Shown here piece by piece: positions 1 to 12,389 of a stretch of DNA of 64,000 nt. Both the position numbers and the translations under genes were made by a program. How positions within the stretch are numbered: the first letter of the stretch is position 1; every line of letters begins with the position of its first letter. The notes below the pieces were generated by a model. It worked only from the letters and a program-made list of their open reading frames with translations, did no database searches and was not told the DNA's origin. Source of the DNA: Mixophyes australis (lineage: Eukaryota > Chordata > Amphibia > Anura > Limnodynastidae); assembly GCA_036250195.1 (NCBI GenBank), contig JAVHZZ010000011.1:62242919-62306918 (forward strand), in the 5' to 3' direction.

Positions 1-519
1 AGATTAAATATTTAAAGCATAACAAAGTCAGAAATGCATCCAATTAAAATATGACTACAGCATAATGTATCTTTTTTATAAACCCAATGATCTAGAAATG
101 AAATAATTTTTTTTATTCTAACACAAATCTAAAGAGCATTATTGCAAATGTGCATTTCAATGCAACTACAAAAAGGATTTTAATTAATCAGTTCAGTTTT
201 TTAACACTATAATTCTGGAGATATACTCGGCAAAGCTGCAATTAGGACACATGTCCATTTGTATGTGCTGTATCCAGGGCCGGACTGGCCATCCGGCACT
301 TCTGGCAAATGCCAGAAGGGCCGATGGCTAGATGGGCCGGCCGACACTTCTTGGATTCCTGCATCTCTGCTGCGCGACGGATGAGGGCTGCTCTGCTCCC
401 TACCCCTTATCTTGTGCACTGTGCCCTGCAATGTGGACACAGTTTTTACAGTTTTTATTTATTTTTCTGACTAGGGAGGGAATCGCGGGGAGGGGGGGGT
501 GCCGCGATTTTTGCGGGGG

Positions 520-1190
520 GGGGGGGGGGGGGGAGGAAGAGGGTGAGAACCATGGAGGAAGGGGGGTGCTGGAATAGGGTGAGATCCACGTGGGAAGGAA
601 GAGGGTGAGAACCATGGAGGAAGGTGGTGCTGGAAGAGGGTGAGAGCCAGGGGGGAAGGAAGAGGGTGAGAACCATGGAGGAAGGGGGTGCTGAAAGAGG
701 GTGAGAGCCAGCGGGGAATGAAGAGGGTGAGAACCATGGAGGAAGGTGGTGCTGGAAGAGGGTGAGAGCCAGGGGGAAAGGAAGAGGGTGAGAACCATGG
801 AGGAAGGGAGTGCTGGAAGAGGGTGAGAGCCAGGGGGGAAGGAAGAGGGTGAGAACCATGGAGGAAGGGGGGTGCTGGAAGAGGGTGAGAACCATGGAGG
901 AAGGGGGTGCTGGAAGAGGGTGAGAACCATGGAGGAAGGGGGTGCTGGAAGAGGGTGAGAACCATGGAGGAAGGGGGTGCTGGAAGAGGGTGAGAGCCAG
1001 GGAGGAAGGAAGAGGGTGAGAGCCATGGGGGAAGGAAGAGGGTGAGAGCCACGGGGGAAGGAAGAGGGTGAGAACCATGAAGGAAGGGGGTGCTGGAAGA
1101 GGGTGAGAGCCAGGGGGGAAGGAAGAGGGTGAGAACCATGGGGGAAGGGGGGTGCAGGAGGAGGGGTGATAGCCAGGGGGGAAGGGGGTG
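520..1190. repeat. G-rich minisatellite inside the hAT-like element
   Basis: Tandem units of about 35 bp built from GAGGGTGAGAACCATGGAGG and GGTGCTGGAA alternate with a shorter variant containing GAGAGCCAGGGGGGAAGGA. The array follows a G run near 514-533. Because the unit rarely holds a stop codon, all three minus-strand frames stay open for 250-330 codons. These are Pro/Ser/Leu-rich translations of the repeat and not genes. Confidence 0.9.
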
Positions 1191-2594
1191 CAGGGAGTAA
1201 AGTGAGAGGGACAAAGGAGAAGATGGGGCATAGGTAAAGAAAGTGTAAAGGGAGAGACATCTTCAGAATGGGAATGTCAGACAAGCAGCCATAATAAAAC
1301 ACAAGTAGTAATGAAGAATGGGAATGCACAGAGGGGACAAGTGTTAAAATAAAATAAAAAATCAAGCCTTCATACGCCATTCACTTATATTTTCCATACC
1401 CCCACTTCTAATTTTCCGCTTTGACCACTGCCCTCGCTCCCTGCTTCCGACTGGCTGTGTGAGCTGACAGCTGCAGATTCCTAATCGCCCAGCGCACCCA
1501 GTAGGAATACCGAACACAGGATGCCATAATCAGGTAAGTTCATATATTTTCTCATGTGCAACCACCCTTTGTTGAACTGGGGGCACTACTGTGTATCCAA
1601 TGAGGTTTAAAACACTATGCATTGCTCATTATTGCGCTGTAATTTTCTTGCATATTTATGTGTACAGAGACTTTTAATTAAGAGAAAAATTGCATTTTAA
1701 ATGGTGTATTAAGCTGCTCCTGGGACTCACACTCAAGTATCTGATATGCTGTACCAATTTTTATTTGTGATTGAGTTTTTTGTCTGGGCACTACTGTATG
1801 GCATAATGTTATTTGGGGGCACTATTGTGGCATAATACTGTATGGTATATGATTTGTGGGCACTACTGCATGGCCAAATATGAATTGAGGGTAATATTAT
1901 GTGGCATAATATGACCTGGGGGCTCTACGGTGTGGCATAATATGAACTTCTGCCAAAGGCAAGTCTCTCATTGTTGAATATGATGGGGGCCCAAGGAAGT
2001 TGCTGTACTGGGTCCCAAAATTCCTCTTGTCAGCTCTGCCTGTGAATCAAGGTGGTAGATGTCTCCAGGCAAATAATCTAAATGTTTCCTATCTAATCAA
2101 ACTGATGGATCACATCCAATTATCTCTCACCCACCTCCTCTATCCCCCTTAATTAATATACTGTGTTATTTAAAATGAATAGAAAGGACGCATAACCAGT
2201 TACTGTAGTATAAAAAAATATTTTTCTCTGACATTTTTCTGTAGATGGAAATACTTTTTATGCGGCCGCGTGGGTTCAAATGATCATTCAATATTCAATA
2301 GTTATGTTTTTTCTGATATATTTGTTAGAGTTTTACTTCATGTGGAATGATTCATAAAAATTCTGCCATTACTATGTAATTGAGGGAAAAGGATACCTGT
2401 TACCTATATGTGTGTAAGTATTCTGTTGTTGCTATTTTGTGGGAGATTTGAAAAAAGCAAAACATTGGTTTCCTACAGTGGCGCCTGTATAATTGGTGGT
2501 ATTGCTGTAGTATGGGGTGGCGTGGTGGTGGCAATGTTGTGGTGTGTTTGGGGCTTAGTATTGCTAATAAGTATGATAGGGTATTGCTGTAATG

Positions 2595-2860
2595 TGAGAA
2601 TGATGTCGGTTGCTGTAATGTGGGGGGTGATGCTGGTTGCTGGAATGTGGGGGAGATGCTGGTTGCTGTAATGTGGGGGGGGGGGGGGGGGGGGGGGGGA
2701 GTGATGCCGGTTGCTGGAATGTGGGGGTGATGCTGGTTGCTGTAATTTGGAGGGGGGGGGGGGGTGATGCCGGTTGCTGTAATGTGGGGGTGATGCTGGT
2801 TGCTGGAATGGGGGTGATGCTGGATACTGTAATGTGAGGGATGATGTTGATTGCTGTAAT
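2595..2860. repeat. G-rich tandem repeat inside the hAT-like element
   Basis: Imperfect units of about 25-30 bp of the form GTGATGCTGGTTGCTGTAAT followed by TGTGGGGG are interrupted by pure G runs (for example 2678-2699). It is probably unstable in length, and the G runs are a likely place for sequencing error. Confidence 0.85.
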
Positions 2861-3170
2861 GTGGGTGGGTATCGATGTAGTAGGAGTGTGTGTGGGGGAT
2901 TATTTATTGCTGTGATTTGGGTACTAATAATGTATTGTCATGGTATTTATTGATGTAATGTGGGTGCTAACAATATAACGTTGAGGGTCATTGTGAGAAA
3001 TAAATACTCCCCCCACACACTCATACTACATCATGTTGTACTGCACCAGCAACGCACACTGCGCCAGCATCAGTGTGCAACAATATAGTGCATGGAGCCC
3101 ACAACACGTGGGCCTGTGTGTTTTAAATGCCAGGGCTAATTTTTAGTCCCAGTCCGGCCCTGGCTGTATC

Positions 3171-5700
3171 CAAGTCTTCATTTTTTATTTATGCCTGCTT
3201 TAAATGTTGTATCAAAAGATAAAGGTCAGTGTGAGCTCCAGTGCGTCTTGATCGTATAGAAGGATAAACATTACTATAATTGTAGCAGCTAAACATTCTT
3301 TATTGGTGTGTGGATGAAACAGGAAAGATTTGATCCAACGGCTTATATTCCATGGTTGTCTTGCGAGTACCCTAACATTTGGGGACAAGATTCTGGATTA
3401 TAGTACAATTCTCCTATGAACATTGAATGAACTATTTATTATTTAATAATGTGTAGAGGTTCATATTCCCTACAGTAGTATACTATAATTTATGTTTCTT
3501 TTTTATGTGACTGCAACCACACTGAGTGACCTGCCTTATCAGAGATGCATTTACATCTTGAAGACATCTATATACTAAAATATAAGTATTCCTTTATGAG
3601 ATTACATTTGCACCTTTAAGGGTTTTATATATATTTTATTTTGTATTATTGTTGGTAAACTGGTGTATGTTTACAATTAGAATCTGTTAGGCTGCATTTG
3701 AAAGTGAAGTGCCAGTGAAATGTGATTTTATTACTTAATAACTATTGCTCTCAAACTGTCCATAGTCTCTCTCTCTCTGTTAGGTAATTTAGACTAAGCT
3801 CCAAAGGGGCAGGGTCTAATATGAGTACTCTATACAGCGCTGTGGCATTAGTGGCACTGTATAAATAGATCATGATGGTTACGTGGGTAGCCTTCTCAAA
3901 AATGTAGGAACGCATGCTGAATTTTAGCAGAGCCAGCATTTTTTTTTTGTTGTTTACACAATGTGTTAATGCTCCTCTCACACCCATGTTTTCATTTTTA
4001 TTATATTTATAACATACTTTTGGTAGAATACAATATTAATAACCTGTATTGTTAAAAATTGTTTTTTTTATAACTGACAAAATGAAAGGTCAGTTATCAC
4101 AGACAAAACTGTACCTCACTTCTCACACTAATAAGGCATGAGTTACTACACTTTTTATCCCCGGTTCCTCATCACAGACTTGTTATTTGTTGCAGTTAAT
4201 AATGTCCAGTGCAAATGGGCAAATGTATTTGGTGTATTCCTTCATGTTACAAACATGCCTGCATTATGTCCTATGATGTCTACATGCAATTATTGTGCAA
4301 AGCACATTTATTTTATGCAGTACCCAGGTGCTGACATAGTGCACCTAATGAGGGGTGGTATCAACATCTCATCTCTGCCCTTTATTAGACTTTATGGGAC
4401 CCTCTGTATGGTAGCAAGTGTGACTGGGGTATAAAGTATGAGGGAGGATGGCTGAGAAAACATGGGACATCTGAGTTGCAGACACTGAGCAGGATCTATG
4501 GATCAGTCAGTGAATAAACTGCGTAAACTGTTATGACAGGCTGGAAGACACAGGACTGCTGTGGCGTTAACTTGCCATAGGACCTTTGCAACTCAATGTC
4601 CGCATGGACACCAAAGGACAGTCTCAGACTGGAGACTAATCCCCACACAGTGTAACTACCATCCAGGGTTTAGGTATAAGCTAGCAGGTTATCATATGGC
4701 TGTAAATTTCTACTATTGTCTTGCTACTATTTCATATTGTTCCATGCATATTTACGCAAATAAACCACACTTTTATATTGTACCAAATTCCTTGCATGGA
4801 GTGAACAAAACCAAATCCTCTGCATCACTGGGATACTGCAGACACGTGTCTTCAGGGTGACCAAACCCTTAATGTAGCTCCCCTCACTATCCAACATCTG
4901 TGATATTCTTCCCTATGTGTATAATAGTTGTTACTGCTTGGGGAATACTTATCTTTAAAAGCAGTGTACTGGTACGACTCAACCCATTTAAAAAAACACA
5001 GCAATGCTCTCGTTAAAAAATCAGATCAGGGACATTTTCCTATCTCATGGTACCTCATTCCTCGCACAAACTCCCCCTTTTTATCCTTAAAAAGGATAAA
5101 TGTCTCATTCCCCTTTCCCCCCCTCCACTATTCTGCTCCCTCCCTCTCCCTGATAAGTCACAAAAAGTTCATCACCGCTGGCGATATCCAGAACACTGCT
5201 ATCTCTTTATGTATGAGCATTCATGTCCATTGGGAACTCTGTATGCAGCTTGGCACAAAATGACTTGCCCTCTGTTTGACTTATGGACTCAATGCCTTGC
5301 CACCTTATTTTGTATACAATGTCATCAATAAACAGCATTTAAATTAAATAAAAAAATCAGATCAGGACTGGCCAGAAGGGGGAAGACTTTGGTGTAAGTT
5401 GCAAAACTTTACTTGTATCTCAATAATTGGAACTAGCATTCCCTGCTTCTAATACAGAGTACAGATTGACATAGCTATAAAAGCATTAATGTCTGATGAC
5501 TGCAGAGGACGTAATGCTTTATTGTTTAAAACAATTAACAGTCAATTGCTAGGGTCCAGAATATCATAGTAAAGAAACAAATGCATATACTTGTGACATC
5601 AAAAAGAATCTTCTACATATTCAAAAACAAAGCCAATGCAGTACAGTATTATTAACCTTTATATGAAAAAAACACGCAACTTACAAAATATCAGAATTAC
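3171..5700. other. LIG1 intron, mostly unassigned
   Basis: This is intron sequence between the hAT-like element and the last LIG1 exon in the window. A SINE tail lies at about 3780-3880. Near 5260-5350 there is an A-rich stretch with AATAAA-like signals that could be the 3' end of an old retroelement. I saw no further LIG1 exon here; the next one expected (the part carrying nucleotidyltransferase motif III) must lie beyond the window start. Confidence 0.6.
3780..3880 (+). repeat. SINE 3' tail fragment
   Basis: The stretch with AAGCTCCAAAGGGGCAGGGT, then ACAGCGCTGTGGCATTAGTG and a TATAAATA ending matches the tail of the tRNA-headed SINE seen in full at 24897-25213. The tRNA-like head is missing, as in a 5'-truncated insertion. 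Confidence 0.7.
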
Positions 5701-5796
5701 CTGTGGAATCCTAGCGATTATATCAGGGTATTTTGAAGTGTTGTTTTCCTGGTTTCTACTATAGATATGTACTTCACCATTTTCTAGAATATGTAT
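5701..5796 (-). CDS. LIG1: DNA ligase I, internal exon (start of nucleotidyltransferase domain, after the catalytic lysine)
   Basis: The exon is 96 bp, exactly 32 codons, with acceptor TTCTTCATAG on the upstream side and donor CAG|GTAATT. It reads [20 protein letters not shown], then [12 protein letters not shown], and aligns without gaps to the mammalian LIG1 stretch that follows the active-site motif (IHALEGGEVKIFSRNQ in human, recalled rather than searched). By human numbering it covers roughly residues 576-607. It is the most 3' LIG1 exon in the window. A 169-bp intron separates it from the catalytic-lysine exon. Phase is 0 at both ends. Confidence 0.96.
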
Positions 5797-5965
5797 CTAT
5801 GAAGAAAAATTATACTGAATGAGTAAGTCACCATTAGCTGTGTCAGAACAGAGAAGCCCATCTAGAACACATTCAAACTTAAGTGCAACAAAAAATATCA
5901 GTTTATTCCATCCATTGCAATCATTTCAATTACATTATTATATTTGTGCAGCCCTCACAAAATAC

Positions 5966-6081
5966 CTGTGCTCGCTCTCCATCATATTTATATTCACAGG
6001 TAAAAGTAGCTTCATCAAACCGCTTAAGCACTTCACCAATGCCCTTTGTAGGATGTGCCAACATTGGCTTTAGTGGAACAC
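5966..6081 (-). CDS. LIG1: DNA ligase I, exon carrying the catalytic lysine motif
   Basis: The exon is 116 bp: two bases finish a split Gly codon, then 38 codons run from [10 protein letters not shown] to [13 protein letters not shown]. The lysine in EYKYDGER is the residue that becomes adenylated in ATP-dependent DNA ligases (Lys568 in human LIG1), and KPMLAHP is typical of LIG1 rather than LIG3 or LIG4. The acceptor is TTCGTTAG and the donor CACAG|GTATTT. The motif is intact, so this copy is probably a working gene. LIG1 seals Okazaki fragments in the nucleus and finishes long-patch repair. Confidence 0.98.
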
Positions 6082-6232
6082 CTAACGAAAAAAATATTTT
6101 ATATATTTTCATACAAACTGCTTCTGTTGTAAAGTAATATTCAAGAAATTGTAAAAGGAAACATACAAAACATATTTTAAAGAGAAACTTAATTGTAAAA
6201 TATTTAAATCTGAAAACATATATGGTTGTTAC

Positions 6233-6318
6233 CTGGAGTGAGTTTGCAATGCTGCGGAAGATTTTTAATTCCATGTTTCAAGAGAGCTGGAATGACTGCA
6301 TCATAGTTCGGTAACTCA
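6233..6318 (-). CDS. LIG1: DNA ligase I, exon at the end of the DNA-binding domain
   Basis: The exon is 86 bp. One base completes a Cys codon split with the previous exon, 28 codons follow ([20 protein letters not shown], then PQHCKLTP), and one base starts the Gly codon shared with the next exon. The acceptor is AACTTAG and the donor CTCCAG|GTAACA. It matches the stretch ending in human HCKLSPG, about residues 509-537, where the DNA-binding domain meets the nucleotidyltransferase domain. The intron to the next exon is only 151 bp. Confidence 0.96.
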
Positions 6319-7626
6319 CTAAGTTTACAAAAAAAAAAAAGAAAAAGAAAATACTTATTAAATTAAAGTATGGCTTTAATGAAGGGGGGGGCGGCACACA
6401 CAAAACACCAAATACATACATATATTAGGTGGGGCTGCATAACTTGAATAATTTATTGTGAACGCTAACGCTTGCAAGAATTCAATGTCAATGTGCACGC
6501 AGTAGCAAGAGAGTGAAATTCAGAAACCTATTCCTAGTAAATAAAATATTAAATATATGTAGTGCCGGCGGACATGATGGCCCGCACATATGCGCTAATA
6601 TCAGGGATTGATAAAGCTTTGCTCACAGTGACATCACTGAGACCAAAGAAGCGAGAAAAAAAGTGATAGGTGAGAGGAATGACTGGATACTGTCTATATT
6701 GATGTGTAGCAGTTGGAAGAGGAGAATGAGTATGGAGGAGAGGAGAGGAAACAGTATTGAACAAGGGATACAGCGGTGATGAGAGAGACCAGTGTTGTAT
6801 AGGCAGAGGAGAGTGCCATAACAGGAGACATTATAAGCTGGAATGCTGTGAGAGATATGAACACAAGAGCAAAGAGAGAAAGAGAGAGACTGATAAGTAC
6901 CCATGTTTCTTATATTATTCAAGTGATTGGACATGAGCCATATTTGTTAGTTAGATAGGGATAGTTAGAGTGATTGGATTTAATCAAATTAAGAGAAAGC
7001 AGCAAAAGTGTTCTGTAATACAAGTAATATTTACAGAGAGGACATTGTCTTGTACTCCAGGCTGCCAACTTCTTTATATTGGAACTGAAAGAAGAACGGG
7101 CCTACATTCCAACTGCCTTGTGATAAAGCTGCATATCCATATAGATATATATGTATTTGCTTAATGAGGACTGTATTGCTATTTTAAATGTATAGAGGTT
7201 TAAAGTAATTTAGATAGATATTTTATACAAATTTATATCCATATTTTAGTATAGGAAGTATTATATAAGTGGTAATATAGGTACCTCAAGTTTATAATAT
7301 ACTAGCGAGATCTGTTTTAGGTGCTATGCACAAAATGTTGTAGTGTAATTTATTTATTTTTTTTGCTACACTTTTGCTATTGTATTGTTTACACTATAGT
7401 AGTATAAATTATATAAAATTAGAAAGAACAATTTGGTGTGCGAAAATTTCCTTTGTGTGTGCCTGTGGTCCAGTGTAGGGGGGCAGAGGGTTCCTTGGTC
7501 TCTCTCTGGTGTTGCCAACTGCAGAACACTACCCCATGAAGAGCCTACAGTACTTAGACCAAGGTGGAGGCACTGCGCAAAACTGAACACAAGGTCAAGA
7601 GTCCATTCGCAGATAGGACACACAAA
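6319..7626. other. LIG1 intron, unassigned
   Basis: AT-rich intron sequence. A purine-rich stretch at about 6640-6900 (GAGAGG and GAGAGA runs) opens several frames on the minus strand, but none resembles a known protein. No tandem array or clear transposon end was seen before the MITE at 7627. Confidence 0.5.
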
Positions 7627-9509
7627 GGGGGGTATTCAATTGTTAGCGAGTTTGGAAGTTCGAGCGTGCTAAGTCATTTTTTTGCCATTTTAGCTTATTC
7701 TCGAGCGCGAAAACTTCTCACGCAATTCTAATTTATTTTTTATTTTTTTTACCGAAACGTTATCGCGCTCCAAGCGTTTGTCAATGTTAAAGTATAGGCT
7801 GGCTGCGAACCCTTAGCGGAAAAAGCTATTCAATTGTTTTTTTAACGCCGAGTGTGAAACAGGCAAATCTGTTGTTTCATCTCGCACCTCCTTGGTCTGC
7901 TCAAAGAAAAATTTTTTTTATTAAAGTTAAGAAAAATATACATTAAACTGAAAAGAAAAAAAAAAAAAAATCGGTGTAAAAGTTCATAAAAATAACCTAA
8001 AAACAGAAAAGTACTTAAAAAAGTGTATAATAATTAATAATTTTTTGAAATTTCCCCCTTTAGAAAAAACCATAGTGGTGCATGTATTTAAACTTTTTTA
8101 TATTATTTTTTTATAAGGGGGGGTGGTTGAGCCAAAGTATCATGTTTTTTTTTGGGGTTTTTTTTTAAACGCAAAATCGTTTGCTCCCCACTTTATTTAG
8201 TCTTCGCCCTAGTGCTGGCAGGCTATTGATGTGCGAGTTAAAATCTTTTAAAAATTTGGCATAGGGTTCCCCCTATTTTAATTGAACCAGCCGGGGTGAT
8301 AGGCACTATAGCAGGAAGGGGGGGGGGGGGGGGGGGGGGGAACACAGTTTGGGTCCCACGGCCATAATGACTAAACACCCACAGACTGTTCAGCGCTGGC
8401 CTGGATTCCCTAGGGATTGTGGTCCGCTTAAAAATGTAAGCGGGGCACCCCCCTAGGGACACCCAGGCCAGTGCTGATAGCACTAGGGCTCTTCCTACTG
8501 CCCCTGGGCTATGGGTAGTAGGGTAATAAATGGGGATTTTGGATAAAAAAAAAATATATAAAAAAAAATTGATTTGTGGAACTACATGTCCCAGCCAGCC
8601 ATGTTGTCCTAAATAGTGTGGGCATGCTGCTACTTGTCTAACTACAAGCACCAGCGTACCCATAGCACCCAGGGCATGTTTGCACTTGTAGTAGAACCAC
8701 AAGTGCCAACATGCTCTTACACCCACGGCTGGCTGTGATCTGTAGTTCCACAAAGCAAAACGTTAAATAAAAGCACAACACTCTCATTCCAACCACAAAT
8801 CTGTATTAAAAATAATAAAACCCCAAGAAATACAGTAAACACCCTCATGTACACCATAGATTTTTATTAAAAAAAAAATACTCACCATGGACGAAATGCT
8901 GTTTTATGATGCTTTACTTACACACACTCATTTACGCAAAGTACCAACAAATATTTGTACCTTCGAAGAAAGGTCCGGCTTGCCCACTGTCCCACAAATA
9001 TTTGTACCTTACAAATGTCCATGCTTGGCCAGTGTTCAAGAAATGTTTGTAAATTTCAAAATTTAACTCCTTGTAAAATCTTTAATTCTGCTGTTCAAGG
9101 GGGGGTGGCATTGTTGCTTGCAGTGCTGGGGCCCTTCATCATTGCAGTGTGGGGGCCCATTCTCTTGTGCAGTGCTGGGGCCCTTCTTCATTGTATTGTG
9201 GAGGCCCATTCTCTTGTGCAGTGCTGGGGCCATTCTTGATTGCAGTGTAGGGGCCCAATCTCCTTTGCAGTGCTGGGGCCATTCTTGATTGCATTAATTT
9301 ACTTTTATTTTTTATACTAAAATTACTGCCTTAACCACTCCTCATTTCAAACTCGCTAGGACCAATAATAGAGCTCGAGGGGGTGCATGCAAAAAAACAA
9401 TTGAATTGAGGGGTTGTTTTTTTTAAACACGCGCTCGAACAGGAAAAAACGAGCGGTTTTTTTTTAGCGTGAAATTTTAACGCATCTCGCTAACAATTGA
9501 ATACCCCCC
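7627..9509. mobile_element. MITE with ATTCAATT-type ends, 1.9 kb, Harbinger-like
   Basis: The left end GGGGGGTATTCAATTGTTAG is mirrored by the right end CTAACAATTGAATACCCCCC. AAA flanks both sides (7624-7626 and 9510-9512), consistent with a 3-bp target duplication as made by PIF/Harbinger transposases. Inside are a G run near 8319-8340 and a short tandem repeat of GGGGCCCATTCTCTTGTGCA type at about 9100-9280. No transposase frame was seen. It is the longest of four related copies (also 40975-41179, 44110-44790 and 50482-51236). Confidence 0.75.
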
Positions 9510-9572
9510 AAAGATTAGTACACACACCCTAGCCGAGGAAAGGGGGTGTTACACATACATATAATGGTATCT

Positions 9573-9578
<6 letters not shown>

Positions 9579-9641
<63 letters not shown>
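9579..9641. repeat. (TA)n microsatellite
   Basis: About 30 uninterrupted TA dinucleotides just outside the preceding MITE. No other function is visible. Confidence 0.95.
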
Positions 9642-9646
<5 letters not shown>

Positions 9647-10983
9647 GTTACTTTAATTGCCATTTTGTGAAAAATTACATTTGCATTGATTTGATGTATG
9701 ATTTTACAGATTTATGTAAACAAAAAAAGTTATTTAACAAGACTTAAAAATTTCTAAACAATATTTTACAGTCAAAAAATGGTGCTAAATTGGAATTTAC
9801 CACACATTTATCACATACTTTCCGAAACTGATTTTCATGTGTAAAACATTTTTTAGCATTTTTAATTACATATATATTTTAAGAACCAGAAGAAGGATAC
9901 TACTATTTCATAATACAACTGTTGAAGGTTGTAATGTATTCACCAAAAGGAAATCTAAAACATGTCATGGAAAGGGTAGGAGACAATAGTCTATATTTAC
10001 AAATGTAAAGACATTTTTGTTATGAATATGTATGGTGGGAATATAGACAGCAATACATAGAAAACATACATCTTTTTGTTCGTAACAAAACAGAGACTCA
10101 ACTACAGACTTCTTGTTGAGACTTTTGTACTTGGGTTAAATCCTTTTCTCTGATTACTATGGATGATACTGGAATACTGGGGTATAAAGTGCAACAAAGG
10201 AGCTTGAGAACGTTCAAAACTGAAGTTCCTCCACCCTGCTATACCCATAGGCTGAATCCTCAATCCTCAATATTTTTCCAATAGTGTCCTAAACCCAGGA
10301 GAACAGAACAAGATTGAGAGGAGAGGACGGTGTTCTCCAAATAGACGTAGAATTCTTAGAAAGACAATAGTGAAAGAACAAAGTACCAGAAACCAAACCA
10401 AGAGTGTAAAAGGACATCCAGTGACCCTCTTTGTATTCGGGGAAAAGGATGTAACAAAAACTACAAAAATCTAATTTTCTAGATGCCATATATCAAAAAC
10501 TTACCCCTCTCTGACCCCAGTTCTTTTGAGTTTTTCAAGTCAGGCATTTCCTTTCATCTCTTCCTCTGACACCCTTAGAGACCTAACCCCCTTTGAACAA
10601 CTTTCTCTGAAGTCGCCAGTGAGTAAAAGGTATGATTTCTATGATCTATAATCTATTTTTAGATTATACTTTACTCACAAACTGGAATAGGAGAGGAGTC
10701 TAGGATTTCATCCTGACAAAACTTGCTAGGAAGAGGTCAGAAAAAGCATTGCTACTTTCTCTATTTAAACCATAAAGGAAACAGCTTAAAAATATATATT
10801 ACCAATGCTTTTGAGCCCCTGAAAAACTGTATATAATGTTCTCATCCTCCAATCCAAATTGTTGACAGAATTGTGGCCAGATGCGATGAGAGATAACTTT
10901 ATTAGGAAAGTCTATGTAAACATGTTTTGATATCTACCCTTCATTTCTTACCCCTCAGTTATACATACTAATAGGAAAATATG
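9642..10983. other. LIG1 intron with a possible DIRS-like end near 10110-10200
   Basis: Mostly unassigned AT-rich sequence. At 10120-10190 the stretch TTTTGTACTTGGGTTAAATC followed by CTTTTCTCTGATTAC resembles the outer end of the DIRS elements at 10984 and 35317 (GTACTTACGTTAAATCCGTT, then TCTCTGATTCC), followed by a diverged GATGATACTGG. This looks like the terminus of another, older DIRS copy, but I could not find its partner end. Confidence 0.35.
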
Positions 10984-12301
10984 AAGAAAAGAGGATTTTT
11001 GTACTTACGTTAAATCCGTTTCTCTGATTCCGTCTGGGGGACACTGCTTACCATAGGGTTGTGGAGGGGAGCTCGGCAGTTGGCACCTAGCTCGTTAACT
11101 TTTAGCACTGCTGACAGACCCCTCCCCTCTACAATCCCCCTGCCTCTTACTCTTCCTCTCAGTTAATTAAAAAGCCCCAAGGAGAAAAGGTCAATCAACC
11201 AAGAGCACACAGAGGAAAAGCAGAAGGGAGGGATCGCAGTGTCCCCCAGATGGAATCAGAGAAACGGATTTAACGCAAGTACAAAAATCCACTTTTCTCT
11301 TTCATCCAGTCTGGGGACACTGCTTACCATGGGGACGTTCTAAAGCAGCCCCCTAAGGGTGGGACCACTCTGAAAGCCCGGCCCGTAGAGCAGTACGGGC
11401 AAAATTTGCATCCGAAGACGCAAATACATTAAACTGATAGAACTTTGTAAAAGTATGGACAGAAGACCAGATGGCTGTTGTGCACAGTTGGTCCACAGAA
11501 GCCCCATTTCTCGCTGCCCAAGACGCCCCAACCGATCAGGTGGAATGGACCGTAAGTCTCTCTAGCACAGGACGGTTAGCCCTGATATAGCCTGTGTAAT
11601 TGTTACCCTAATCCATCTCGTAATTCATTGCTTAGAGGCTGGCCAGCCTCTATGAGAATCCTTAAAGGACAAACAGAAAATCGGTACTCCGAATTTTGGA
11701 AAGCTCTCTTAACATAAATGCGGAGAGCCCTAACAAACATTTAATTTCTCCATATACACCTGATCAGACTGAGAAGTTGGAAAAGACCAAAAAAAAAGAG
11801 GACGTATGACAAGACCTATTTTCACTCCATCTGATATAGGCTCGCCAAATGCGATGATAGATGCGAGCCGAAACAGGCTTACGAGTTCGTAGCAGAGGGT
11901 TCACTACACTGAGGAAGAAACCCCTAGCCCTCCAGAGCCTGGCTTCAACAGCCATGCCGTTAAATTCAGGCGAGGTAAATCCTGGTGACGAAAAGGGACC
12001 TTGAAGGAGAAGATCGTCTCGCAACGGGAGACGATGCTTTTGCTTTTACCGCCATAGAGATTAATTTATTTTTTCAGGTATTTAACTTTTAATTTTTAGT
12101 TTAAATAATTTCACTAGCTAAAAATCTACAGCCCAACTCCTTTGGGCACCTAGAAAAAACTGAGATGAAGAGGAAGAGGCAGGGGGGTTGTAGAGGAGAG
12201 GGGTCTATCAGCAGTGCTAAAAGTTAACTAGGTAGGTGCCAATTCCCGAGCTCCCCTCCACAACCCCATGGTAAGCAGACCCCAGACTGGATGAAAGAGA
12301 A
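10984..12301 (-). mobile_element. Internally deleted DIRS retrotransposon (non-autonomous derivative)
   Basis: The left end (10984-11115) and the right end (about 12180-12301) are inverted copies of each other, sharing TAACTTTTAGCACTGCTGA on one side and its complement on the other. An internal block at 11236-11335 is complementary to the outer tips of both ends: AATCAGAGAAACGGATTTAA matches the left tip, and TCTCTTTCATCCAGTCTGGG matches the right. That is the internal complementary region of DIRS elements. Between them only scraps of the recombinase (11340-11620) and of the RNase H/recombinase junction (11764-12024) remain. Gag and RT are gone. Confidence 0.85.
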
Positions 12302-12389
12302 ACAATATTGTTTGTCGTTGTGAACCATTGGTTGCTATTTTGTGTGCAATTTTTTTTTAAATAAAGTTTGAATAATTTTTTTTTCTTCG

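Larger units (their letters stand above)
275..3162. mobile_element. Non-autonomous hAT-like DNA transposon, 2.9 kb, with perfect 8-bp target duplication
   Basis: The element begins CAGGGCCGGACTGG and ends with the exact reverse complement, CCAGTCCGGCCCTG. It is flanked on both sides by the same 8 bases, GCTGTATC (267-274 and 3163-3170). Short inverted ends starting CAG plus an 8-bp duplication are the hallmark of the hAT superfamily. No transposase-like frame is visible inside, so it would have depended on a transposase made elsewhere. The interior carries two G-rich tandem arrays (about 520-1190 and 2595-2860). It lies in the LIG1 intron downstream of the last exon seen here. Confidence 0.85.

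Noticed and set aside
400..1380. Three overlapping minus-strand frames of 250-330 codons rich in Pro, Ser and Leu
   Set aside because: They run through the minisatellite at 520-1190 in all three frames at once. Openness comes from the repeat unit lacking stops, and there is no domain.
4138..5331. Several plus-strand frames of about 100 codons
   Set aside because: No conserved motif, no splice context, and composition like surrounding intron.
8238..8753. 171-codon minus-strand frame
   Set aside because: It includes a poly-G tract read as Pro and lies within a MITE; no similarity to known proteins.
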